Source of the DNA: Geofilum rhodophaeum
GTDB lineage: Bacteria > Bacteroidota > Bacteroidia > Bacteroidales > Marinilabiliaceae
Assembly: GCF_002210225.1 (NCBI RefSeq)
Contig: NZ_MWUJ01000003.1
Coordinates: 124,001-188,000 of the forward strand
DNA: 64,000 bases
Direction: 5' to 3'
The notes beneath the pieces are model-generated. The model searched no databases. It saw only the letters and a program-made list of their open reading frames with translations, and was not told the DNA's origin. Made by a program: the position numbers and the translations under genes. Shown piece by piece: positions 8,370 through 17,506 of this stretch (positions are counted from its first letter, which is position 1; every line of letters begins with the position of its first letter).

Positions 8370-11300
8370 CTAGCCTGGGTTTGGGAGGGTAAAACGGAAA
8401 GTAGTTCCCTTACCTTCCTCGCTTTCGACGGAAACAACCCCACCATGCCTTTCAACAAATTCCTTGATCAACAAGAGCCCCAGTCCCGAACCAGCCTCAC
8501 TGGCGGTTCCGGGCGTACTGATTTTCCCTTCCATAAGGAATAAAGAAGGCAGCAAACTCTTGGGAATTCCCACCCCATGATCGGCCACACTGATGGCCAC
8601 ACCATCGCTGAGCGAAGCGGCCGAAAGCAAAACTTTGTCGCCTGAAGAACTGTACTTTATAGCATTCGACAGCAGGTTTCGTAAAATACTTTGCAGCATC
8701 TGCGCATCGGCATAGGCCTGCAGAGACAGAGGTACATCGGCCTCCAAATTAATACTTTTACGCTCTGCTTCTCCGGACAGACTGGCAAAAACCTCCTGAA
8801 CCGTAACATAAAGCGACAGCTGCGCCGGAGCAAAATTAAGATGGCCGGTTTGCGAACGCGACCATTGCAATAAATTTTCAAGCAATTCGTAGCCGCGTAA
8901 AGCACTGGAATAGATCAATTCAGCGTAGGAAGCTACTTTCTGTTGCGACAATTTACTCAAACGGGAAACCAACAACTCGGAGAAACCGATTAAGGCATTA
9001 AACGGGTTCCTCAAATCGTGCGCAACAATGGAGAAAAAACGATCCTTGGTCGCATTGAGCAACTTAAGCTCCTCATTGGCTGCCCGCAACTGTTCCCTTT
9101 GTACACTCAAGGCCTCTTCGGCCTGTCTCTGGAGGGTAACATCACGCATAAAACCGACCAAACCAATAAGTTGTCCTCGACTGTTGATCAAAGGACTCTT
9201 GGTTACAGCCATCCGGCGCATCTCTTCACCCAGCGGAACCAACACCTCATCGTCTACAACAGGAATCCGTTCACGCAGCAGCGTTTGCTCCTGTTCCCAC
9301 AATTGTCCGGCCAAGGCTGGAGCATAGAAATCATAATCGGTTTTGCCAACCAAATCCTTCTCAGAACTTGCGCCAAGCAGCTGAAGCATTCCCTGGTTCA
9401 AAATAAGGTAACGACTGTCGTTATCCTTAATAAAAACAGCATCCGACATGCTGTCGATCAGCGTCCTGAGCTGGTGCCTTTCGTCCAATATAGTCATATG
9501 GGCACGATGCAAAACCCTTCGCACATAAGCCCGCAATATCATGATCAAACTCAGGAGCAACAAAATGCCCAACAACAAGCGAAACCAAAGCTGCTGCCAC
9601 CAGGGAGGCAATACCACCAATTGAAACGGTTGAGACCGAACCGACCAGCTTGCACCACGATCCCCACTGGCCTCTACCCTAAAAACATAGTTGCCGGGCG
9701 ACAGGTTGGTGTAATTGACCACACGACTACGGGAGGAGCTTTCTACCCAGCCCCGATCCACTCCTTCCAACCAGTAACGGTAGCGAATTTTATCCGGGTT
9801 GGTATAATTCAAAGCAGCAAACTCAATGCCCACCATGTTTTGATGGTACTTCAACTCGACCCTTTCTGCACCAACGATATTTGTGCTGAGCGCGCCGTCT
9901 TCCTGCACTTTCAGAGCTTGGTTAAACACTTTAAGGTCGGTAAGCACCAAAGGCGCATCCAATACAGGTTCCTCTACCGCAGTGGGGTTGAAATACAACA
10001 GGCCGGAAGTCGTTCCAAAATACATCACACCATCAGGGTTCCGGTGGTAGGCCGACCAGTAAAACTGATCGGAAATAAGTCCTTCCGTCTCAGTAAACAC
10101 CCTAAAGTGCCCTTCCTGGTAGTTAAAATGGGTCAGACCACGGTCTGTCGACAACCACAAACCCTTTTCGTCGTCTTCCAAAATGCCGTAAACAATGTTG
10201 TGGGCGAGACCATTCCGAACAGAGAAATTAGAAAAAACAGCCTTTTGCTTATCCGCACTTAAAGAGTCCAGGCGGTCCAGACCACTCCCAAAAACAGAAA
10301 ACCACAACTGCCCGGTCCTGTCCTCCAACATACTCACAATGTGCGAACCGCTCATCCCTGAGGGATCTTCACTGCGATGTCCATAAAAATAAATGGTTTC
10401 GGGCTGAATGCGTGCCAAAGGCTCCGCATCACTTACCAGCTCGTACATATACAAACCATTGACCGTACCCACCCACAAACGCTCTTTCGAATCAATCAAC
10501 AAACTGGAGACACCGCCAATAGTCTCCCCATTGAACTTGCAGCTCAACAAGTGAAAGCGGCCGGCTTTTGCATCAAACACTTCCACGCCCAAAGAACCAC
10601 CCAGCCACAGATTGTCGTGCCTGTCGCGATAAAGCGAGGAAATAAAGTAGTTGCTTAAGCCGCCATTTGCCGAATTGTACCGCTCAATTGTAAAACTGGA
10701 ATGGCCGGAGGGCCGGACGTGATTCAAGCCCCCGCCCCAGGTGGCTGCCCATACCCCCCCTTTGCCATCGGCTTCAAGACCCGAAATGAAATTGTGACTC
10801 AAATCCTTGTGGGGCCTGTCGCCTTGCATCAGATAATGTGTCTTTCCGCTCTGCTTATCAATAACATTCAAGCCACCACCAGCAGTCCCTACCCACAAAA
10901 ACGCTTGCGTTTCTACCACCGAGTTAACCACCTCATTATTGAGGGAGCGATAATCGGATCCGGGACGTCGATCAATATGCGAGAAGGGCTGAAAACTTTG
11001 ATTGAAACGGTTCACTCCTCCCTTTTCTGTCCCCACCCAAACATTGTCCTTCTCATCTACCCATACCACAGAAATAAACTCGTTGTTGATGCTGAAGGGC
11101 TCATTACCTGTTGGCAAACGATGAAACCGGTCTCCAGCAAGCACAAAAACACCCCCCAAAGTACCTGCAATCATCCGACCTTTGCGATCCTGACCAATAG
11201 ACCGAACCACCGCGTGCCCCAGACCACTGTTGTCGTCGGTACGGTAGCTCCTGAGCACCTTGCCCCGATAATCAAATACCGTAATTCCAATTTCGTGTCC

Positions 11301-12074
11301 AACCCAAATGCGCCCCCGGTGGTCCTCATAGATGGTGTGGACCAAAGAGGCAGGAAGCTCTGCCGGAAAATAACCCTGGCCCACCGGCACAAGGGTAGCG
11401 TCGCTTTTGTCCAACTTAAACAAACCGCTGTTGTTGGCTATCCAAAGCTGACCGTGACTGTCTTCAAACAAATCGTTAATATTTGTATTCGAAACGCCAG
11501 ACCGCCCCATAACAGGGCGCAAATCGTAATGGACAAGCGAATCAACAAACTGCATCGCCTCATCCATAATCAAACGACTTACTACCCCATGCACGCTACC
11601 TACCCATATTTCATTGTCCGCACCTACTGCGAGACTGGAAATTCCTCCACGCAAGCCGGCATCCAGACTTTCCTGATCCTGATAAACCAAATGAAAGCGA
11701 TCCTGCTGGTAGGCGTACTTATTCAACCCCTCCAGATTAAGCACCCACAAATCCCCCTTATTGTCCTGTCCCAGCTCCAGAATGACTCCGTCGGAAAGAC
11801 TTCCGGCGGCAGTGTCGGGCAAAAATTGAAGCACATTGCTCCCGTCAAAGCGATTGAGTCCGTCCCAGGTCCCAAACCACATAAAACCATACACATCCTT
11901 AATGATGCTCGACACATAATTGTGCGACAAACCCTGCGAGGTGGTTATTTTTTGTACACGGGCATTTTGATTTTGCCCCTGTATTGAACCCGCCATCAGG
12001 AACAAGAAAAACATCGTGACAAGCCCCTTAAACCTGTTGATCAAAATCCGTTTATAAAATGAAGGTATGCGCAT
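8370..12074 (-). CDS. two-component sensor: Reg_prop propeller, Y_Y_Y, PAS, histidine kinase
   Basis: About 1234 residues from the ATG at 12074 (12092 is also possible). Signal peptide (FLFLMAGSIQG), then at least thirteen Reg_prop propeller repeats of the type WVGTxxGGLNxF, a Y_Y_Y domain (LKYHQNMVGIEFAALNYTNP), one membrane helix (LLLGILLLLSLIMILRAYV), a PAS domain (IDSMSDAVFIKDND), HisKA with phosphoacceptor His in FFSIVAHDLRNP, and HATPase (LLSNAIKYSS, GVGIPKS, GSGLGLLLIKEF). The periplasmic part is that of hybrid sensors that detect oligosaccharides, but the usual receiver and AraC domains are absent; the protein stops at the ATPase. It must pass phosphate to a separate regulator. GH95 and beta-helix genes nearby suggest glycan sensing. 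Confidence 0.9.
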   Translation of the reverse strand: MRIPSFYKRILINRFKGLVTMFFLFLMAGSIQGQNQNARVQKITTSQGLSHNYVSSIIKDVYGFMWFGTWDGLNRFDGSNVLQFLPDTAAGSLSDGVILELGQDNKGDLWVLNLEGLNKYAYQQDRFHLVYQDQESLDAGLRGGISSLAVGADNEIWVGSVHGVVSRLIMDEAMQFVDSLVHYDLRPVMGRSGVSNTNINDLFEDSHGQLWIANNSGLFKLDKSDATLVPVGQGYFPAELPASLVHTIYEDHRGRIWVGHEIGITVFDYRGKVLRSYRTDDNSGLGHAVVRSIGQDRKGRMIAGTLGGVFVLAGDRFHRLPTGNEPFSINNEFISVVWVDEKDNVWVGTEKGGVNRFNQSFQPFSHIDRRPGSDYRSLNNEVVNSVVETQAFLWVGTAGGGLNVIDKQSGKTHYLMQGDRPHKDLSHNFISGLEADGKGGVWAATWGGGLNHVRPSGHSSFTIERYNSANGGLSNYFISSLYRDRHDNLWLGGSLGVEVFDAKAGRFHLLSCKFNGETIGGVSSLLIDSKERLWVGTVNGLYMYELVSDAEPLARIQPETIYFYGHRSEDPSGMSGSHIVSMLEDRTGQLWFSVFGSGLDRLDSLSADKQKAVFSNFSVRNGLAHNIVYGILEDDEKGLWLSTDRGLTHFNYQEGHFRVFTETEGLISDQFYWSAYHRNPDGVMYFGTTSGLLYFNPTAVEEPVLDAPLVLTDLKVFNQALKVQEDGALSTNIVGAERVELKYHQNMVGIEFAALNYTNPDKIRYRYWLEGVDRGWVESSSRSRVVNYTNLSPGNYVFRVEASGDRGASWSVRSQPFQLVVLPPWWQQLWFRLLLGILLLLSLIMILRAYVRRVLHRAHMTILDERHQLRTLIDSMSDAVFIKDNDSRYLILNQGMLQLLGASSEKDLVGKTDYDFYAPALAGQLWEQEQTLLRERIPVVDDEVLVPLGEEMRRMAVTKSPLINSRGQLIGLVGFMRDVTLQRQAEEALSVQREQLRAANEELKLLNATKDRFFSIVAHDLRNPFNALIGFSELLVSRLSKLSQQKVASYAELIYSSALRGYELLENLLQWSRSQTGHLNFAPAQLSLYVTVQEVFASLSGEAERKSINLEADVPLSLQAYADAQMLQSILRNLLSNAIKYSSSGDKVLLSAASLSDGVAISVADHGVGIPKSLLPSLFLMEGKISTPGTASEAGSGLGLLLIKEFVERHGGVVSVESEEGKGTTFRFTLPNPG

Positions 12075-12182
12075 ATATAGAAGATAGACCATTGATATTG
12101 TACACACAAAGCAGCAAAATGGTTTCAGCACGGACAAGTATTTATCATTTTTTTTACGAGTTTTGCAGCAAAGGAAAGCGCA

Positions 12183-12848
12183 GTGAGTAAGACCCTGAAA
12201 GAGCTGATAGCAGAAGGTGAACACCAACAGCAGGATTTCAAATACGCCATAAATGACTCCAAAAAAATTGCCCGTTCGCTGGCGGCCTTTGCCAATACAG
12301 ATGGGGGCAGGTTGCTGGTCGGCGTTAAGGACAACGGCAGAGTGGCAGGCGTGGCTTCGGATGAAGAGTATTACATGGTAGAGGCAGCAGCCAATATGTA
12401 TTGCAAGCCCCCGGTGCCTTTCGAAACCAGTATTTGGGAAGAAGACGGAAAAACCGTGTTGGAAGTAGTGGTTCCCAGGAGTGGACAAAAGCCCCACAAA
12501 GCACCGGCCAAGGACGGCAGCTATAAGGTTTATGTGCGCGTCAACGACCAAAACATCCTGGCCAATGGGGTACTGCTCAAGGTCTGGGCCCGACAAAAAC
12601 GCAAACAGGGCACCTTCCTTAAAATGACCCAGGCAGAAAACATTTTACTCTCGCACCTGTCCGAGCATCCAACCATAAGCATGAACGGCTTTCAACGCCT
12701 GGCGGGCATCAACCGCTGGACCGCCGAAAAAATCATCGTCAACCTACTGGTGGTGAAAGTGCTCGAAATGGAACTAAGTGAGAAGAACTGCCTTTACAAA
12801 CTCCGCCCACAGGCACCCAAAGCCGATAATCTCAGGGACGAACACTGA
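12183..12848 (+). CDS. AlbA_2/Schlafen-type putative DNA-binding protein
   Basis: 221 residues from a GTG start. Residues 8-135 form an AlbA_2 domain, seen in the acidic/hydrophobic entry [12 protein letters not shown], the glycine turn [21 protein letters not shown] and the closing YVRVNDQN. The rest (140-215) looks like a winged-helix segment ([20 protein letters not shown]). AlbA_2 proteins are putative transcription factors or nucleic-acid/nucleotide-binding proteins. The gene is divergent from the sensor kinase (about 90-110 bases between starts) and its last 17 bases overlap the 3' end of the GH95 gene on the other strand. A regulatory link to these neighbours is possible but unproved. 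Confidence 0.8.
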   Translation: MSKTLKELIAEGEHQQQDFKYAINDSKKIARSLAAFANTDGGRLLVGVKDNGRVAGVASDEEYYMVEAAANMYCKPPVPFETSIWEEDGKTVLEVVVPRSGQKPHKAPAKDGSYKVYVRVNDQNILANGVLLKVWARQKRKQGTFLKMTQAENILLSHLSEHPTISMNGFQRLAGINRWTAEKIIVNLLVVKVLEMELSEKNCLYKLRPQAPKADNLRDEH

Positions 12849-15306
12849 AGCAATATTTCTGTCCGGCGCGGGCCTCCACCTCATAAACATAGGTCGTAGG
12901 CGTCATCCGGTATTCAATTTGCTCGGGAAAATGCACCAGGGGTTCTGCTGTGGCGGCCACGCTAAGAAGGGGATTGGGCGATGGCGAAGCAGCATCCACC
13001 TCGCGCAAGCCCTGGTTTTCCATGAGCCTTTGTGGGCTGCGCACACGACACACCCCGTCCTGTGTGGCATAAATCACCACCTCCCTCAAATGTCCCTCGG
13101 CCCAACTTAAATCCACCCCAAAACCACCCCGGGCACGCAGGCCACTTACCGAGCCCTGTGGCCAGGCATCAGGCAAAGCGGGCAAAAGATGTAAGGCGCC
13201 ATCGTGACTCTGCAGTAACATTTCAGCAATTCCTGCCGTGCACCCGAAATTACCATCGATCTGAAAAGGCGGATGCGCATCAAACAAATTGGGATAGGTC
13301 CCTCCCTGTTCCCCCTTTTTATCCAGCGGAGCCGGGCTCAGCTGGTCCTCAATAAGCTTGTAGGCCCGATTCCCGTCCTGCAGGCGCGCCCAAAAGTTCA
13401 CCTTCCAGCCCATCGACCACCCGGTACTTTGATCGCCTCGATGCTCCAAGCTTGTACGTGCAGCAGCAAAAAGTTCCGGAGTGCGATAGGGGGATATTTG
13501 GTTGCCCGGATGCAAGCCATACAAATGCGATACGTGCCGATGCCGGTCCTCCGGATTATCCCAGTCGTGCATCCACTCCTGCAGTTGGCCAAAACGGCCT
13601 GTTTGCATAGGAGGCAGTTCTGCACGCAGCTGCCGCAGGGTATCCGCCAACTCATCATCGACATCCAAAACATCGGCTGCTTTTATAACACTTGTAAAAA
13701 GGTCGAACAACAGTTGATTATCCATTGTAGCCCCTGCAGCTATGGTTACCCCTGCCGGATGTCGGTTCTCGGGCGACTTGGAGGGGACCACCACCTGGTA
13801 ACCCGTGTGGGGGTCCTTTTGAAGCACATCGACAAAGAACAAAGCAGCTCCTTTTAAAACCGGATAATGCACACGCAAGAACGAGGTATCGGGATAGAAT
13901 TGATAATGCTGCCACAAATGCGTGCTCAACCAAGCGCCCCCCATTGGCCACATGCCATAAATGGCCCCATCTACGATGCCCGTAATTCGCCACAAATCGG
14001 TATTATGGTGCAATACCCAGCCGCGGGCACCATACATCTCCCGGGAAGTTTCAGCACCACTTTCTGAAAGATCCTTCAACATAGCAAACAGAGGTTGGTG
14101 GCACTCCGGCAAGGCCGTTGGTTCCGCGGGCCAATAATTCATTTCGGTATTGATGTTCACGGTGTACTTACTGTCCCATGCAGGAAACAACTCCTTGTTC
14201 CATATCCCCTGCAAATTAGCTGGTTGCGTTCCCGGAAAGGAGGACGAAATCAACAAATAACGGCCAAACTGAAAATACAGAGCAGCCAAATGGGGATCTT
14301 CACCACTTTTAAAACCTTTTACACGCTCATCGGTTGGCAGGTCAGCTGCATCGGTGCGTCCCAAATCAAGCGAAACCCGATCAAACAGCCTTTTGTAGCT
14401 TTGTTGGTGGTGTTGTTGAACGGCATCAAAAGTCTTACCCTGAACGGCATGGATACGTTGCTGGTTAAAGGCGGAAGGGTCCTTGTCGAGATGCTTGTAA
14501 TTACGGAAATTGGTGGCCATGGACAAGTACAAGGTAAGGGTGTCTGCGGCACTCACCTCGACAGTATTCTCGTTAAACTCAAGCGATCCGCCAGCCAACA
14601 CAGGCAGCAATCGGCTTTCAAACTTCACCTTGCCTTGCTTGTTCTCATGGGCGGTACCCCACCCTTCCATTACCAAACAGTTGTCGTCCACCCGCAAGGA
14701 GTGACTTGGCTGAATCGAGGACAGCTCCACACTGCAGGTCAGCTGACCGGGCTCAGAAGCATAAATTTGAACAGCCACTACCTGGTCGTCAAAGGAACTC
14801 AGGTAACGTCTGGTAAAAGTGACTCCCTCGACCTGGTAACTGACCGTGCTCAAGGCGGTAGACAAGTCCAACTCCCTACGATAATTGATGGGCGAATGGT
14901 GACCGGGAAAGTGAATAAACAAATCACCCAGGGCTTGATAGGGCATCCCATAATTATTATTGGCCTTAGCCTGCCTTGGAACCACCTCCATAACCCGCTC
15001 GTTGGCCTCGCGGTACTCACCCGCAAACACCAGGCGACGCACCTCCGGTAAGATCTCTTTAAAGCCATAGGACACGTTGTTGCCCGGCTCACCTGCCCAA
15101 AGGGTTTCTTCGTTGAGTTGCAGCTGCTCTCTTTCTGCGCCGCCATAAATCATGGCCCCTATTCGTCCATTACCTATGGGCAAAGCCTCCTCCCACTCAG
15201 TGGCAGGACGGGGATACCACAAGATGAGTTCGGAACTTTTGTTTTCCGGATTACTGCAAGCACAAAGGGACAACGACAGAAAGACTGCAAACAACAAATT
15301 TCGCAT
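12832..15306 (-). CDS. GH95 alpha-L-fucosidase-type lipoprotein
   Basis: 824 residues. A lipoprotein signal (LSLSLCAC, probable acylated Cys17) puts it in the envelope. The chain follows the GH95 plan: N-terminal beta domain opening with [19 protein letters not shown], then the (alpha/alpha)6 barrel and a C-terminal beta domain. By analogy with Bifidobacterium AfcA, the catalytic residues are Asn384 and Asn386 ([10 protein letters not shown]), Glu577 (GQLQEW) and Asp684 (FQIDGNFG). GH95 enzymes remove alpha-1,2-linked L-fucose, some L-galactose. No SusC/SusD pair lies beside it, so this is not a full polysaccharide-utilisation locus. It may act on fucosylated host, algal or exopolysaccharide glycans. 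Confidence 0.93.
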   Translation of the reverse strand: MRNLLFAVFLSLSLCACSNPENKSSELILWYPRPATEWEEALPIGNGRIGAMIYGGAEREQLQLNEETLWAGEPGNNVSYGFKEILPEVRRLVFAGEYREANERVMEVVPRQAKANNNYGMPYQALGDLFIHFPGHHSPINYRRELDLSTALSTVSYQVEGVTFTRRYLSSFDDQVVAVQIYASEPGQLTCSVELSSIQPSHSLRVDDNCLVMEGWGTAHENKQGKVKFESRLLPVLAGGSLEFNENTVEVSAADTLTLYLSMATNFRNYKHLDKDPSAFNQQRIHAVQGKTFDAVQQHHQQSYKRLFDRVSLDLGRTDAADLPTDERVKGFKSGEDPHLAALYFQFGRYLLISSSFPGTQPANLQGIWNKELFPAWDSKYTVNINTEMNYWPAEPTALPECHQPLFAMLKDLSESGAETSREMYGARGWVLHHNTDLWRITGIVDGAIYGMWPMGGAWLSTHLWQHYQFYPDTSFLRVHYPVLKGAALFFVDVLQKDPHTGYQVVVPSKSPENRHPAGVTIAAGATMDNQLLFDLFTSVIKAADVLDVDDELADTLRQLRAELPPMQTGRFGQLQEWMHDWDNPEDRHRHVSHLYGLHPGNQISPYRTPELFAAARTSLEHRGDQSTGWSMGWKVNFWARLQDGNRAYKLIEDQLSPAPLDKKGEQGGTYPNLFDAHPPFQIDGNFGCTAGIAEMLLQSHDGALHLLPALPDAWPQGSVSGLRARGGFGVDLSWAEGHLREVVIYATQDGVCRVRSPQRLMENQGLREVDAASPSPNPLLSVAATAEPLVHFPEQIEYRMTPTTYVYEVEARAGQKYCFSVRP

Positions 15307-15509
15307 AGCTGGTGAATTAAGAAATACAGTTGGTAAAATACAACAAAGTGACCCAAACCATGTAAAAAAAATGATTTAATAAGGGAGACATTCCGGTTGT
15401 AGTGGTGGTGGGGTGGACAAAAGCTTTTATTTAGAGGAAATTTTTTGCTGCACGGCTTCAGCTGTTTCCATTTCTCTTACTTTTAAGCAAACAACAGCAT
15501 TTAACGACC

Positions 15510-17372
15510 ATGCAGAAAAGACAGCACAATTTCATGCACAGCCTCCTGGTTTTGGCAGGACTCTGGCTCATTCAGGGCTTTTCCCTGATGGCCCAGCCAA
15601 GCGGCGGACCCTACGGTCCGGTACCCCAAAAATACGAACTCCCCAAAGTTGAGGGCAACACCTGGTTTGTTGCCCCCAATGGCAACCCCGAAGCAGCTGG
15701 TACCCATCTGACCGCTCCTACCACCATCGAGGCTGCCTTTGAAAAAGTTAAATCGGGCGACGCCATCGTTCTGCGCGGCGGCACCTATCGCAGCGGCAAC
15801 CTTTTATTGAACCAGGGCATCACCATGCAGCCCTTTGGCGACGAGCAGGTGGAGCTGAAAGGCACCCTGGAAGCCAGGGAATGGACCGACCTGGGTCGGG
15901 GACTCTGGATGACCGAATGGGAGACTTTGTTTCCCATGGCTCCGGAGGACTGGTGGGTATTTCATAACGCCGGGCGACAGACGCCGCTGCACCGTTTCAA
16001 CAACGACATGGTTTTTGCCGACGGGCGCTTTTTACAATCGGCCGGCTGGTTGGGTGAAGTGGACGCTGACCATTTTTTTGTCGATTACGACAAAAAGCGC
16101 ATCTATGTAGGCCTTGATCCCAAAAAGCACCAGATGGAAATCACCGCCTTTGACGTGGCCATCCATCGCGTTGACGGACCGCTCAACGGCCTGGAATCGG
16201 ATCAGAAAGGGCCAACCATTAAAGGAATCACCTTCACCCAATACGCTTACCGTGCCTTCGAATTTGACGGCACCAACCCCGAACGGGTTTCAGCCCGTCA
16301 TGAGCACGGCAAAAGGGTAACCGGCACCACCCTGGAGCATGTCACCATTTCCTTCTGTTCCAGAGTGGGTGGCTACTTCCGGGGCGACGATTTTACCATG
16401 CGCAACTGCCTGGTCAGCGACACCAGCACCGAAGGTGTTTTCATTCTGAGCTCCAGCAACGTTTTACTCGAACGCAACATTTTCACGCGCAACAACATCG
16501 AAAACATCACCGGCTATTTCCCTGCTGCTGTAAAGATCTTTAACCAATGCTACGATGTGGTATGTAACGACAACCTGGTGACCGACCTCGAAAATTCCAA
16601 CGGCATTTGGTACGATGTGGGCAATGTGGATGGGGTTTTCACCAACAACCGGCTGCAAAATGTGGGCAGTCGCCGCATCCCCTTTAACGCCAGTACGCCC
16701 TGGGCGGGCGACAATGCCTTTTTCTTTGAAATTTCTAAAGGGGTGACTGTTGCGGGCAATGAATTCATCAACTGCGACCAGGGCGTATTTATTCTTAATT
16801 CCTTCGGAGCTGAGGTTTATCAGAACACCTTTGTAAACAGTGCTGCAACAATTGCCCTAACGCCACGAAGTGCGCAGGGCGATCATTTCGGCTGGCACCC
16901 GGCTTCCGGCCCCGATGTCGATGAACGCCACAACCACGTACTGACCAATAACCTCTTTGTCGCCACCTCTGAGTATCTCAGACCCTTCATCAACGTGTGG
17001 CAAACTCCGGAACTCTGCGAAACCCTCAGCGACAACCCCGTCAAAAGCATGGACGGCAATGTGTTTGTAACCAACCCCGCCTACAGCGAGGACCTGATTT
17101 ATTGGAGCCCCCTCCCGGCAGAAGAGAACTGCCACCAGAGCTTTAAAAACCTGGCGGCCTTCGCCCAGGCACATCCCGCTATGAATCAAAAAAGTGCAGA
17201 CTACCCCTTGGGCAGCATTCCCCTTTTCAAAGGCCTGCACACAGCAAACTACGAACTCCTGCCAACTTTCCCGGGACACCAGCGTGCTGTTGCCCTGCCT
17301 TCTCGCGTGCAAAAGCTGCTCCAAACAAACAAAAATCAGAAGCCCTATATTGGTGCGCACCCGGCTGAATAA
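15510..17372 (+). CDS. secreted right-handed beta-helix protein, possible polysaccharide lyase/hydrolase
   Basis: 620 residues with a signal peptide ending near FSLMAQ. After TWFVAPNGNPEAAGTHLTAP (the usual start of pectate-lyase-like proteins: time-to-act strand, then SGDAIVLRGGTYR) come successive beta-helix rungs, clearest at about 270-470 with asparagine ladders such as NVLLERNIFTRNNIENI and GVFTNNRLQNVG. Such folds are found in polysaccharide lyases, some glycosidases and epimerases. No catalytic set can be named, and no type IX sorting domain is seen at the C-terminus. It is divergent from GH95 with 203 bases between them, so a joint role in glycan breakdown is plausible. Confidence 0.75.
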   Translation: MQKRQHNFMHSLLVLAGLWLIQGFSLMAQPSGGPYGPVPQKYELPKVEGNTWFVAPNGNPEAAGTHLTAPTTIEAAFEKVKSGDAIVLRGGTYRSGNLLLNQGITMQPFGDEQVELKGTLEAREWTDLGRGLWMTEWETLFPMAPEDWWVFHNAGRQTPLHRFNNDMVFADGRFLQSAGWLGEVDADHFFVDYDKKRIYVGLDPKKHQMEITAFDVAIHRVDGPLNGLESDQKGPTIKGITFTQYAYRAFEFDGTNPERVSARHEHGKRVTGTTLEHVTISFCSRVGGYFRGDDFTMRNCLVSDTSTEGVFILSSSNVLLERNIFTRNNIENITGYFPAAVKIFNQCYDVVCNDNLVTDLENSNGIWYDVGNVDGVFTNNRLQNVGSRRIPFNASTPWAGDNAFFFEISKGVTVAGNEFINCDQGVFILNSFGAEVYQNTFVNSAATIALTPRSAQGDHFGWHPASGPDVDERHNHVLTNNLFVATSEYLRPFINVWQTPELCETLSDNPVKSMDGNVFVTNPAYSEDLIYWSPLPAEENCHQSFKNLAAFAQAHPAMNQKSADYPLGSIPLFKGLHTANYELLPTFPGHQRAVALPSRVQKLLQTNKNQKPYIGAHPAE

Positions 17373-17407
17373 GCGCCTCCTCCTTCTTTAGCTGAACCTG
17401 TGATGCT

Positions 17408-17443
17408 GAAAGCCCGATGAACGACAATGTTTATCGGGCTTTC
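17408..17443 (+). terminator. intrinsic terminator after the beta-helix gene
   Basis: Perfect 11-base stem GAAAGCCCGAT / ATCGGGCTTTC with a 14-base loop, followed by TTT. It lies 36 bases after the beta-helix stop and before the HrpB promoter. Confidence 0.75.
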
Positions 17444-17472
17444 TTTGGCCGCGTAAATTGCATTTGCTTCTT

Positions 17473-17480
17473 TATCTTTG
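17473..17480 (+). promoter_or_regulatory. -7 element for hrpB
   Basis: TATCTTTG matches TAnnTTTG; transcription would begin near 17487, 20 bases before the ATG. The -33 element is not convincing. Confidence 0.4.
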
Positions 17481-17506
17481 CAGCAGCAATTTGAGCGCCG
17501 TACATT

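Noticed and set aside
9018-10262. Plus-strand open frame of 414 codons
   Set aside because: Antisense to the Y_Y_Y, PAS and HisKA part of the sensor kinase; no family features.
10701-11987. Plus-strand open frame of 428 codons
   Set aside because: It lies opposite the propeller region of the sensor kinase, with no recognisable domain and biased composition; shadow of the real gene.
12075-12596. N-terminal extension of the large sensor kinase frame
   Set aside because: It runs antisense through the AlbA_2 gene, has no domain, and precedes a normal signal peptide; the start at 12074 (or 12092) is preferred.
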